Below are positions 1 to 5,193 of a DNA stretch of 5,281 bases, in pieces (position 1 is the first letter of the stretch; each line of letters opens with the position of its first letter). The notes below the pieces were generated by a model. The model did no database searches, was not told where the DNA came from, and saw only the letters and a program-made list of their open reading frames with translations. The stretch covers positions 1 to 5,281 of the forward strand of contig JALHTS010000469.1 of assembly GCA_022865965.1 (NCBI GenBank), in the 5' to 3' direction. A program made the translations under genes and the position numbers. Source of the DNA: Ignavibacteriaceae bacterium (lineage in GTDB: Bacteria > Bacteroidota > Ignavibacteria > Ignavibacteriales > Ignavibacteriaceae).

Positions 1-160
1 ACCTGTCCTGAGCCCTGCCTACCGGCAGGCAGGCTTGACGAAGGATCACCAGCTTGCAAACGATAAGAATAAACTCCCGAAGCTGGACCTTGCCTACTGG
101 AGGCTGCCAACTGATTTTTGTCCTTGGATTAAATGGAGTTGGGTAGTTTTTTTCTAACGA
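1..160 (-). pseudogene. Decayed T9SS type A sorting-domain remnant, partial at left edge
   Basis: The minus strand reads SLEKNYPTPFNP followed by RTKISWQPPVGK (about 160 to 90), the start of the same C-terminal domain found at the ends of the two T9SS genes in this window. In the intact copies about 35 residues (the WQTL-YD-LGREV-LVNEY section) then follow, but here they are missing. From about position 86 the homology resumes in another frame as GPASGVYSYRLQAGDPSSS, equivalent to SGIYFYKLQVGAF in the intact copy. So the piece carries an internal deletion plus a frameshift. Nothing upstream of the domain belongs to a gene: the first frame meets a TAA at 202-200, with an ATG at 184. The second frame runs through a palindromic element and off the window without a stop. 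DNA similarity to about 2600-2670 is obvious by eye. It is probably a leftover from a deleted T9SS cargo gene; a short expressed peptide is unlikely. Confidence 0.75.
6..46. repeat. GC-rich palindromic repetitive element inside the T9SS remnant
   Basis: This is a GC-rich island in AT-rich DNA. Its core is a perfect 6-bp stem, CCTGCC (14-19) and GGCAGG (24-29), around the loop TACC, with a further overlapping GGCAGGC copy at 28-34. The outer ends are TCCTGAG (6-12) and CTTGACGAAGGA (34-45). These resemble the dispersed TCCTGAGCTTGTCGAAGGA-type palindromes of many bacterial genomes, split here by a nested GGCAGG-type palindrome; that resemblance is from memory. On the minus strand it translates in frame as DPSSSLPAGRQGSGQ, so it extends rather than stops the host domain. 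Copy number cannot be judged from this window. Confidence 0.6.
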
Positions 161-169
161 ATTTGCGCC

Positions 170-206
170 TAACCAGCCGGCCATAATGAGGAAGCAGAAT
201 TAAACA
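170..206. repeat. Composite repeat copy A, downstream of the methyltransferase
   Basis: On the plus strand this copy shows, in order, TAACCAGCCG (170-179), ATAAT (183-187), AGGAAGCA (189-196) and AATTAAACA (198-206). The same blocks in the same order occur at 1175-1230, where two insertions lengthen the spacing. The copies lie on either side of the methyltransferase gene, in the same orientation. Read on the minus strand, the outer end is CGGCTGGTTAGGC, which contains GTTAGGC, a match to the integron R' core consensus GTTRRRY. The copy ends only a few bases from the truncated T9SS remnant. Confidence 0.5.
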
Positions 207-234
207 CAATTGCAGGTGATTAAATCCCAATGTG

Positions 235-289
235 ACACTTATCTTGCATCAAGAAGTGTTGTTAGTAAATTACTTAAGTAAGAACACTT
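235..289. other. Overlapping hairpins and a 12-bp palindrome between remnant and methyltransferase
   Basis: CACTT-AT-CTTG (236-246) can pair with CAAG-AAGTG (250-258) around the loop CAT. The same AAGTGTT (254-260) can instead pair with AACACTT (283-289), so the two folds exclude each other. Between the second pair lies the perfect palindrome TTACTTAAGTAA (270-281). There is no U-tract on either strand, so this is not an obvious terminator for the methyltransferase, although it lies just past that gene's 3' end. The rest of 184-382 shows no gene. Confidence 0.35.
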
Positions 290-382
290 GGAACAACAAA
301 CTCAAACCAAATTACAATTTCAAAAATCACAGACTTAATTAGCGATCGGGTTTAGGTGCGGGATAGGTGGTTTATGAAATTC

Positions 383-1102
383 TTACATTTTTTTATCCGG
401 GTACATTGTATTTACAACATCAGAAATATTTATATCCCATTTCAATAGAGAACTTTGGTAATTATTAGTTTTTTTAACAATAAGTGAAACTCCTTGATTC
501 ATAGTACGAAACCAAAGTCCACGAGTTGGAGTATCATTAACTAGTGAATATGCTTTACAGGGTAATCCTTCCGTAAGTGATATTACTTCGAATCCTGTAT
601 ACTTATTAAAAAGCGCATAAAAACCATTTTTGGGAAATCGCCAAAAATCCCAAGGCATTTCGTGTTCTGGCCAAACCGGATGTGTCGATATATGAAGATA
701 ACCACCCGTTTTCATTACTTTATTGATTTCCAGAACAGCCTTCCAAGGGAATAAAAGATGTTCAAAAACTGAGATGCAATAAACAATATCAAACTGTTCA
801 GGATTAAAATATTCTGAAAGTATATGAACATCTCCAACAACATCCACGGCTTCACCAGGGAGAATATCAAATCCAATATATTCTTTGTAATGTGGGAATA
901 TATTTCTACGCGTAATACCTGTAACATTTCTAGAACCTATTTCCAGTATTGCAGGAGATGGTATTGTATTTCCTATTGAAATAAACTTATCATAGTTAAT
1001 ATGATAAGGATCCTTTGCTCCTTGTTTAACAAAGGGGAAATGAAGTAAATCAATAAACTTGAAGTAGAGTGCTTTTGCATAACCACGAAATGTTAATTTC
1101 AT
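383..1102 (-). CDS. Class I SAM-dependent methyltransferase
   Basis: This 239-residue protein probably transfers a methyl group from S-adenosylmethionine; the acceptor cannot be told. The Rossmann-fold signatures are in order: ILEIGS (residues 52-57, motif I, SAM binding), GFD (77-79, acidic end of strand 2, contacts the ribose), DVVGDVH (87-93), FDIVYCISVFEHL (104-116, strand 4 with the usual xxFEHL), and GGYLHIST (133-140, strand 5). A conserved-looking HP-WPEHE-PWDFWRF segment (141-156) is typical of Methyltransf_11/23-type enzymes, often found near glycan or natural-product genes. There is no signal peptide, so it should be cytosolic. The first 30 residues are basic and hydrophobic (RGYAKALYFKF, FPFV) and might form an amphipathic helix. 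The start at 1102 has only a weak GGA 6 nt upstream. The gene stands alone, about 400 bp after the T9SS pair, flanked by related repeats. The fold assignment is firm and the substrate unknown. Confidence 0.85.
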   Translation of the reverse strand: MKLTFRGYAKALYFKFIDLLHFPFVKQGAKDPYHINYDKFISIGNTIPSPAILEIGSRNVTGITRRNIFPHYKEYIGFDILPGEAVDVVGDVHILSEYFNPEQFDIVYCISVFEHLLFPWKAVLEINKVMKTGGYLHISTHPVWPEHEMPWDFWRFPKNGFYALFNKYTGFEVISLTEGLPCKAYSLVNDTPTRGLWFRTMNQGVSLIVKKTNNYQSSLLKWDINISDVVNTMYPDKKM

Positions 1103-1120
1103 ATTTAATCCAATTTATTT

Positions 1121-1152
1121 CAAAATTAATTGTTAAAAACAATGGGAACAAA
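1121..1152 (-). promoter_or_regulatory. Possible Bacteroidota-type promoter with internal dyad for the methyltransferase
   Basis: On the minus strand TTTG (1152-1149) is followed after 20 nt by TAATTTTG (1128-1121), matching the Bacteroidota -33 TTTG / -7 TAnnTTTG pattern. Transcription would start near 1115, giving a leader of about 13 nt before the ATG at 1102. The spacer contains the perfect dyad ATTGTT-AAA-AACAAT (1129-1143), placed as an operator would be. The motifs are short and the DNA is AT-rich, so chance is a real possibility, and promoters elsewhere in this window look like the TTGACA type. Confidence 0.3.
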
Positions 1153-1174
1153 TTCTGTACAACCTAGTTATACT

Positions 1175-1230
1175 TAACCAGCCGTCAATAATAATTAAAT
1201 CAAGGAAGCACAAATGCTGTCAATTAAACA
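1175..1230. repeat. Composite repeat copy B, upstream of the methyltransferase
   Basis: This copy contains TAACCAGCCG (1175-1184), AATAATAATT (1187-1196), AGGAAGCA (1203-1210) and AATTAAACA (1222-1230), in the same order and orientation as copy A at 170-206. It has about 10 extra bases before AGGAAGCA and about 9 extra after it. Its minus-strand outer end is CGGCTGGTTAAGT, where GTTAAGT again fits GTTRRRY. No inverted partner for that end (a GGTTAAG on the plus strand) is present between here and 1503, so this copy cannot be called a complete attC site. Confidence 0.5.
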
Positions 1231-1502
1231 AAAAGTCTTAACTTCTCTTTGCAAGTTCAACTTGTCGTTCAGATAATTAATAAAAATACTTTAACCAAAC
1301 CATTTATTAAGAATACAGACATCCAAAATCTCTGAACAATAGTACCCTGAAAGTTATCATTACTTGGGTTTGTTTTTAGGCATCAATTGTTTAGCTCAAT
1401 TGCCTACTTGTTTGCAATCAAGAGTTTGGGCTAAATCATTAATCTAAAAGAGTACATTCACAAAAACTTATAAATAAAATTTCTTTAAAATAAACTCTTC
1501 AA

Positions 1503-2408
1503 CTATTTCAATAAAATCATTTTCTTTGTTTCAACAAAAGCACCAACTTGGAGTTTATAAAAATAAATTCCGCTGGAAAGTGATGATGCATCAAATGTTA
1601 CTTCATAATTTCCTGGAGGTCTATATTCATTTACCAAAGTAACAACTTCTCTTCCTAAAACATCATATATTGTTAAAGTTTGCCAACCACCAATAGGAGT
1701 TTGCCAACTAATTTTAGTGCTTGGGTTAAATGGGTTGGGGAAGTTTTGATTCAAATTAAATAAGTATATAATTTGGTCAGGCTCTTTAATATTGGTAAGA
1801 ATTGAGTCACCTATTAAAATTCCATTGTTTATAAAACCTATCAACTGAATTGAATCCCGGGATGAATATCCCATGCTGACAGCTGTATTTAATTTAAAAT
1901 ATATACCTATGTTATTAGCTGTATATGTATGCTTACCGGTAAAAGTTGTCATACCTGAATAGGTATCAGAAAACATTTCGCAAAACCGGTTTTGGTTGAA
2001 GATAGTGCTATAAAATATATAATAGCACTTGGAAAAAATGTAGACGCAAGTATCCTCAGTAAAACTGCCGTTAAACACAGGAAAGTCAAATGAAAATGGA
2101 TAATACGACGCAGCATAAAATTTATTATCACTGAATAACCAATACTCTGTGGTGTTACTTGTTGAGTCAATATAATAATTAGTGACAGAAATCACTCTTG
2201 TTCCATTTGCAAATGAATCAATGATTGCTTTCGTTGAACTATAAAATCCATTGTCAGGCTCTCGACCACCTTGATAGAAAAATTTATTTCCAATATCCAG
2301 CGGGAAGTAAATCGAATCAGATTGCATGCTAGATTGCTGTGATGATTGAGCCAAAAAGTCTTGAAATGACAGAGATACAAAAAGGATAATGAGAAATATT
2401 TTTTTCAT
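1503..2408 (-). CDS. Secreted T9SS type A sorting-domain protein of unknown function
   Basis: This 301-residue protein is predicted to be exported and handled by the type IX secretion system. Residues 1-20 (MKKIFLIILFVSLSFQDFLA) form a signal peptide with cleavage likely before Q21. A low-complexity Ser/Gln stretch follows (21-30), then YFPLDIGNKFFYQGG (34-48), an opening common in secreted proteins of this lineage. The middle (50-205) is rich in Tyr, Phe, Ser and Thr, looks all-beta, and matches no family I recognise. It has three cysteines (121, 128, 143), so at most one disulfide. Residues 219-301 are the T9SS sorting domain: NFPNPFNPSTKI, IYDVLGREV, TLVNEYRPPGNYEV, SGIYFYKL and KKMILLK. 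The gene starts 14 bp after the Asp-box gene and probably shares its transcript. A GGTG lies 5 nt before the ATG, as also seen before the upstream gene. No terminator is visible after the TAG. Sorting is confident; function is unknown. Confidence 0.9.
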   Translation of the reverse strand: MKKIFLIILFVSLSFQDFLAQSSQQSSMQSDSIYFPLDIGNKFFYQGGREPDNGFYSSTKAIIDSFANGTRVISVTNYYIDSTSNTTEYWLFSDNKFYAASYYPFSFDFPVFNGSFTEDTCVYIFSKCYYIFYSTIFNQNRFCEMFSDTYSGMTTFTGKHTYTANNIGIYFKLNTAVSMGYSSRDSIQLIGFINNGILIGDSILTNIKEPDQIIYLFNLNQNFPNPFNPSTKISWQTPIGGWQTLTIYDVLGREVVTLVNEYRPPGNYEVTFDASSLSSGIYFYKLQVGAFVETKKMILLK

Positions 2409-2422
2409 AATTGCACCAATTT

Positions 2423-4498
2423 TTATTTGATAAGAATCATTTTCTTCGTTTCTGAATAATTACCTGCTTTGAGCTGGTAAAAATATAGTCCGCTCACTAG
2501 CCCGCTCGCAGTAAACTGCATTTCGTAACTTCCTGAAGGTTTGTATTCATTAACCAGTGTTGTAACTTCTCTTCCTAAAATATCATAAACCTTTAAAGTT
2601 TGCCAATTGCCCACTGGAGACTGCCAATTGATTTTAGTACTTGGATTAAATGGGTTTGGGTAGTTTTGCGATAACGCAAATACTAGGGACACATCCTCTT
2701 CTGTCCCAACTGAAGTTGTAGAATTTATACTCCTAAAAACTCCCCCGCCAGTTCCGGCAAAAGCAATTTCATTTGAGTTAAAGACAATAGATTCAATTGA
2801 ATAATTTGTTAAGCCATCATTAAGATAATACCACTCAACTATATCATCAATAGCTCGAAATACACCACTATATGTTCCCGCGAAAATCATATCTGTCGAA
2901 TTTATTGCAAGTGCAAGAATAATCTTATTTTCAGTTAACCAATTATTTTTTTCAATCCAATGTTCTCCATTATCTGTTGACTTAAAAACTCCACCATAGG
3001 TACCGGCGAAAATATGGTCGTTGTAATTAATGGCTAAACATTCAGTAGATATATTATTCGTCTGAATCCAATTTTCTCCATTGTCAGTTGATCGAAAAAC
3101 TCCAGACCAAGTTCCTGCAAAAATGTGTCCACTGGAGTTTATTGCTAATGCTTGAACAATATAATTTGTCAAGCCATTATTCATTTCAGTCCAATCTTCA
3201 CCATTATTTGTTGAGCGAAATATCCCTGAACTGTGAGTTCCGGCAAAAATATGATTATTAGAGTTGACTGCGAAAGATCGAATAGGTAAAGTCGCCACTT
3301 CTAACCAATTATCTCCATTGTCAGTAGATCGAAAAACTTTTTCTTTGGCAAGAGTTCCACAAAAAATATCATCGTCTGAGTTGATAACTAAACCTACAAT
3401 TGCATCGTAAGGTAAACCATTATTTATACCAGTCCAGTTTTCTCCATTATCTGTAGAACGCGAAATTCCACCATATCCTGTTCCAGCGAAAAGATGATCG
3501 TTAGAATTGACTGCTAAGCGATTAATATGATCGTCCGTTAATCCAAATTTTATTTGATTCCAACTATTGCCACTATCAGTAGATCTGAAAATACCTGAAT
3601 ATGAACCAACAAATATTTTATCTATGGATTTAGTTGTGAGAGCAAAAATAGCATGAATATATAATCCAAAGTTTATTTGTGTCCAATCATTACCTAAATT
3701 TGTTGAACGATAGAGTTTTCCTCCATATGCATCATGAAATCCTACATAAATTTGATTATTTGAATCTATAGAAAGTGTTGCGATATTAGTAATGACATTA
3801 ATTTGATTCCAAGTCTCTCCATTATCAAAAGAGCGAAAAATTCCAGAATCGTAAGTTCCCACAAAAATATTATCATTATCGTCAAAAGCAATAACTGAAA
3901 AAACAAAAGATGTGATCCCATTATTAATTGCGCTCCAGGTTTCTCCATTATCTGTAGATCTGAAAATTCCAGAATAAGTTCCGGCAAAAATGTGCCCGCT
4001 CGAATTTACAGCTAATGCTGGAACACCATAATTTGTTAAGCCATTATTAATTTCAGTCCATGTATCTCCGTTATCTGTAGAACGAAAGACTCCGCCATTA
4101 GCAGTTCCAACAAAAATATCATCACTTGAGTTGATTGCTAAAACCCAGACATTTTGATTTATTAATCCATTATTAATTTCGGCCCAGGTTTCACCATTAT
4201 CTGTAGAACGGAAAACTCCTGAAGTAGTTCCAGCGAATATGTGATCGTTTGAGTTGACTGCTAAAGTTTTGAAACCGTAATTGGGTAATCCATTTAACTT
4301 AAACCAGGTTGCTCCATCATCAGAAGAGCGGAATACTCCTCCCCCAGCACACGCGAAAATGTCACCCGCAGAATTAATAGCAAAAGAACTTACAAGTCCA
4401 TTAAAAGGTCCGCCTGTTGGCTCCCAAAAATTTTCTTGAGGGATAATTTCCAGGTTTAAAAGAAAAAAGAAACAAAAAACTAAAATTGACTTTTTCAT
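2423..4498 (-). CDS. Secreted Asp-box/BNR-repeat beta-propeller protein with T9SS type A domain
   Basis: I choose the start at 4498 (MKKSILVF), giving 691 residues. The ATG at 4510 would add MVGE ahead of the signal peptide and has no ribosome site before it, while GGTGGGTG (4508-4501) sits just before 4498. Residue numbers below count from 4510. A hydrophobic signal peptide spans 5 to about 25. Residues 45-597 contain 13 full repeats and a partial fourteenth, of about 37-43 residues. Each reads roughly IFAGT-xGVFRSTDNGETW followed by INNGL-N and LAINSSD. FRSTDNGxTW is the Asp-box (S-x-D-x-G-x-x-W) of BNR/sialidase-like propellers; repeat 13 (FRAIDDIVEW) is degenerate. This suggests two seven-bladed propellers. 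Catalytic residues of a true sialidase are not evident, so a binding or structural surface role is more likely. Residues 614-695 are the T9SS domain (NYPNPFNPSTKI to KKMILIK). It is first of two genes under a likely promoter at 4540-4570. Confidence 0.9.
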   Translation of the reverse strand: MKKSILVFCFFFLLNLEIIPQENFWEPTGGPFNGLVSSFAINSAGDIFACAGGGVFRSSDDGATWFKLNGLPNYGFKTLAVNSNDHIFAGTTSGVFRSTDNGETWAEINNGLINQNVWVLAINSSDDIFVGTANGGVFRSTDNGDTWTEINNGLTNYGVPALAVNSSGHIFAGTYSGIFRSTDNGETWSAINNGITSFVFSVIAFDDNDNIFVGTYDSGIFRSFDNGETWNQINVITNIATLSIDSNNQIYVGFHDAYGGKLYRSTNLGNDWTQINFGLYIHAIFALTTKSIDKIFVGSYSGIFRSTDSGNSWNQIKFGLTDDHINRLAVNSNDHLFAGTGYGGISRSTDNGENWTGINNGLPYDAIVGLVINSDDDIFCGTLAKEKVFRSTDNGDNWLEVATLPIRSFAVNSNNHIFAGTHSSGIFRSTNNGEDWTEMNNGLTNYIVQALAINSSGHIFAGTWSGVFRSTDNGENWIQTNNISTECLAINYNDHIFAGTYGGVFKSTDNGEHWIEKNNWLTENKIILALAINSTDMIFAGTYSGVFRAIDDIVEWYYLNDGLTNYSIESIVFNSNEIAFAGTGGGVFRSINSTTSVGTEEDVSLVFALSQNYPNPFNPSTKINWQSPVGNWQTLKVYDILGREVTTLVNEYKPSGSYEMQFTASGLVSGLYFYQLKAGNYSETKKMILIK
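2720..4378 (-). repeat. Tandem coding repeats (about 13.5 units of roughly 120 bp, Asp-box)
   Basis: Each unit encodes one putative propeller blade. Repetition shows in the DNA too: plus-strand strings such as CCATTATCTGTAGA recur every 110-130 bp. The best-conserved protein segments are FRSTDNG and INNGL. Asp-boxes begin near residues 60, 100, 142, 183, 225, 267, 308, 350, 393, 431, 472, 509 and 551 (counted from the upstream ATG), with a partial FRSIN at 592. Units near residues 100-200 and 430-480 are closest to consensus. Units 6 (YRSTNLGNDW) and 13 have drifted most. Such arrays can expand or contract by recombination. Confidence 0.85.
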
Positions 4499-4539
4499 TT
4501 CACCCACCATTATAAATAAAAAAAGTAATTGTTTGGTGT

Positions 4540-4570
4540 ATTATATAGTAAATTAATTTAACACAGTCAA
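4540..4570 (-). promoter_or_regulatory. Sigma70-like promoter for the T9SS gene pair
   Basis: On the minus strand TTGACT (4570-4565) is a 5/6 match to the -35 box. After 17 nt comes TATATA (4547-4542), overlapping a perfect TATAAT (4545-4540) at 19 nt spacing. Transcription would begin about 4533-4536, roughly 35 nt before the chosen start codon at 4498. No other candidate this good is seen between the two divergent units. Confidence 0.55.
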
Positions 4571-4637
4571 TACTTAAGTGTGCTATGTAATTAGTAAAAT
4601 GAAATAATTTGCTTTGAATAAAATAATTTTCAGAACC

Positions 4638-4666
4638 TTGACATTCTATAAATAAATAGAAATATT
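4638..4666 (+). promoter_or_regulatory. Candidate sigma70 promoter upstream of the plus-strand RNA/leader
   Basis: A perfect -35 TTGACA (4638-4643) is followed after 17 nt by AATATT (4661-4666), a 4/6 match to TATAAT. The -10 continues as AATATTTAC, nearly the same as TATATTCAC at the stronger promoter at 5182-5190 and TATATTTAC at 4811-4819. Predicted transcription start is about 4673. The weak -10 is the main doubt. Confidence 0.4.
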
Positions 4667-4672
4667 TACGCA

Positions 4673-4808
4673 GAAAATAATTAAAGGATTTAATTTTATA
4701 ACCGATTTGCTACTTTTTTAATTTTTATTCGTCTAATTGATTGAAATTTTATTAAAGTGGCAAATGTACGCCGATCTTATCTTGTGGAACGAGATAATCG
4801 GTTTTTTT
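4673..4808 (+). ncRNA. Candidate small RNA or attenuator leader with two hairpins
   Basis: The segment between a promoter candidate and an intrinsic terminator is about 136 nt. Its first structure pairs 4705-4716 with 4754-4765 (ATTTGC with GCAAAT, then one G-U and five further pairs) and, after three bulged Ts, 4720-4722 with 4751-4753: 15 pairs in all. The second is the terminator hairpin. AACCGAT (4700-4706) could alternatively pair with ATCGGTT (4797-4803), the 3' arm of the terminator, giving a possible antiterminator. As the 82-residue gene starts 92 nt past the U-tract, it could be either a stand-alone sRNA or an attenuated leader. No known family was recognised. Confidence 0.35.
4771..4808 (+). 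terminator. Intrinsic terminator hairpin upstream of the 82-residue gene
   Basis: CCGAT (4771-4775) pairs with ATCGG (4797-4801) and TATCT (4778-4782) with AGATA (4792-4796). Two bases (CT, 4776-4777) are bulged on the 5' side, and the loop is about 9 nt. Seven Ts follow directly (4802-4808). This is a good plus-strand Rho-independent terminator shape. Confidence 0.65.
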
Positions 4809-4886
4809 GTTATATTTACAACAACTTATTCAGGAGGTTTTCTTACAGATTGATACCTACTACCAGTAACTGAAACATTCACTAAA

Positions 4887-4891
4887 AGGAG
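4887..4891 (+). promoter_or_regulatory. Ribosome binding site of the 82-residue gene
   Basis: AGGAG lies 8 nt before the ATG at 4900 and fixes that start. It is a much stronger Shine-Dalgarno match than anything before the minus-strand genes of this window, which have only GGTG or GGA. Confidence 0.75.
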
Positions 4892-4899
4892 AATGAGCA

Positions 4900-5148
4900 A
4901 TGAATACAATTAAAGCAAAAATCGAAAACCCGTTATCAGAACTCATCAGTGATGAGATTTTTGAACTTCTCGACGCACACGGACTTATTGATGATAAAGC
5001 CGTGAGAGATTATCAGATAAGGAAAAAATTTAAGCAGCTCCGCGCCAGTAAGGTTAGCGCCGGTGATGCAATCGATTCTATCAGGGAAGAATATCCTTAC
5101 TTACAGTTTGATACAATTAGAAAAATTGTTTATCAAATTAGTAAATAA
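4900..5148 (+). CDS. Small helical protein, possible helix-turn-helix, function unknown
   Basis: The 82-residue product has no signal peptide or membrane segment, so it should be cytosolic. It is charged and predicted to be nearly all helical. The N-terminal part (residues 11-35) reads PLSELISDEIFELLDAHGLI, with regular Leu/Ile spacing. A basic helix follows (37-49, RDYQIRKKFKQLR), then SAGDAIDSIREEY (53-65), a short turn PYLQ (66-69), and FDTIRKIVYQISK (70-82). The last two helices resemble a helix-turn-helix in which 'AIDSIREEY-turn-FDTIRKIVY' mirrors the 'AI-LAEEFGVSE-TVRRIVY' pattern of DNA-binding proteins; this is by eye only. A good AGGAG site precedes it. Base composition is less AT-rich than in the T9SS genes. 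It is flanked by two promoter/terminator units, which suggests a regulatory locus. It may be one of many short conserved hypothetical proteins of this lineage. Coding is likely; function is unassigned. Confidence 0.75.
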   Translation: MNTIKAKIENPLSELISDEIFELLDAHGLIDDKAVRDYQIRKKFKQLRASKVSAGDAIDSIREEYPYLQFDTIRKIVYQISK

Positions 5149-5158
5149 TTGATAGTGC

Positions 5159-5187
5159 TTGACAATTATTATTTAACAACTTATATT
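5159..5187 (+). promoter_or_regulatory. Near-consensus sigma70 promoter
   Basis: Perfect TTGACA (5159-5164), exactly 17 nt, then TATATT (5182-5187, 5/6 match). It starts only 11 bp after the stop codon of the 82-residue gene. Transcription would begin at about 5194, the first bases of a hairpin. This is the strongest promoter match in the window. Confidence 0.65.
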
Positions 5188-5193
5188 CACAAC

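Larger units (their letters stand above)
1103..1502. other. 400-bp AT-rich intergenic region without a gene
   Basis: No convincing coding frame is seen on either strand. It holds the candidate methyltransferase promoter (1121-1152), composite repeat copy B (1175-1230), a 13-bp dyad CAAGTT-C-AACTTG (1252-1264), and a weak imperfect inverted repeat pairing TTTAGC (1390-1395) with GCTAAA (1430-1435). None of these has a U-tract that would make a terminator for the T9SS gene ending at 1503. ATACTTAACC at 1170-1179 is loosely echoed by ATACTTTAACC near 1286-1296. Confidence 0.6.
4511..4899. other. 389-bp divergent intergenic region
   Basis: No credible gene lies here. The left part holds the minus-strand promoter of the T9SS pair. 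The right two-thirds holds, on the plus strand, a TTGACA promoter candidate (4638-4666), a long imperfect hairpin (4705-4765), a terminator hairpin (4771-4808), a TTATATTTAC motif (4810-4819), an isolated AGGAGG (4832-4837) and the ribosome site of the 82-residue gene. A terminator between two divergently transcribed genes has no upstream plus-strand gene to serve, which is why an RNA or attenuator is proposed. Confidence 0.6.

Noticed and set aside
715..927. 70-codon open frame inside the methyltransferase gene
   Set aside because: It overlaps the well-supported methyltransferase in another frame and has no family signature, so it is a shadow frame of AT-rich DNA.
1171..1264. Complete integron attC site at repeat copy B
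   Set aside because: Only a GTTRRRY-like end is present; no RYYYAAC partner able to pair with it was found upstream on the minus strand.
1390..1435. Imperfect inverted repeat considered as terminator for the 301-residue gene
   Set aside because: Only six terminal pairs are solid and no U-tract follows on the minus strand.
1949..2380. Two overlapping-frame open stretches (1949-2170 and 2192-2380) inside the 301-residue gene
   Set aside because: They lie wholly within a gene with clear signal peptide and sorting domain; their products are of random composition and lack ribosome sites.
3766..3987. 73-codon open frame inside the Asp-box repeat gene
   Set aside because: Off-frame translation of the tandem repeats yields repetitive hydrophobic strings; no independent support.
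2720..4378. Regularly spaced repeats considered as a CRISPR array
   Set aside because: The repeats are in-frame coding units of about 120 bp with gradual divergence throughout, not short identical repeats with unique spacers.
4764..4853. 29-codon plus-strand frame beginning MYADLILWNE and running through the terminator hairpin
   Set aside because: It has only a poor ribosome site and its codons are dictated by the hairpin and U-tract; more likely fortuitous than a leader peptide.
4832..4873. Perfect AGGAGG (4832-4837) followed by a TTG-initiated 7-codon frame
   Set aside because: TTG start, 12 nt spacing and tiny length make a leader peptide unconvincing; the AGGAGG itself remains unexplained.
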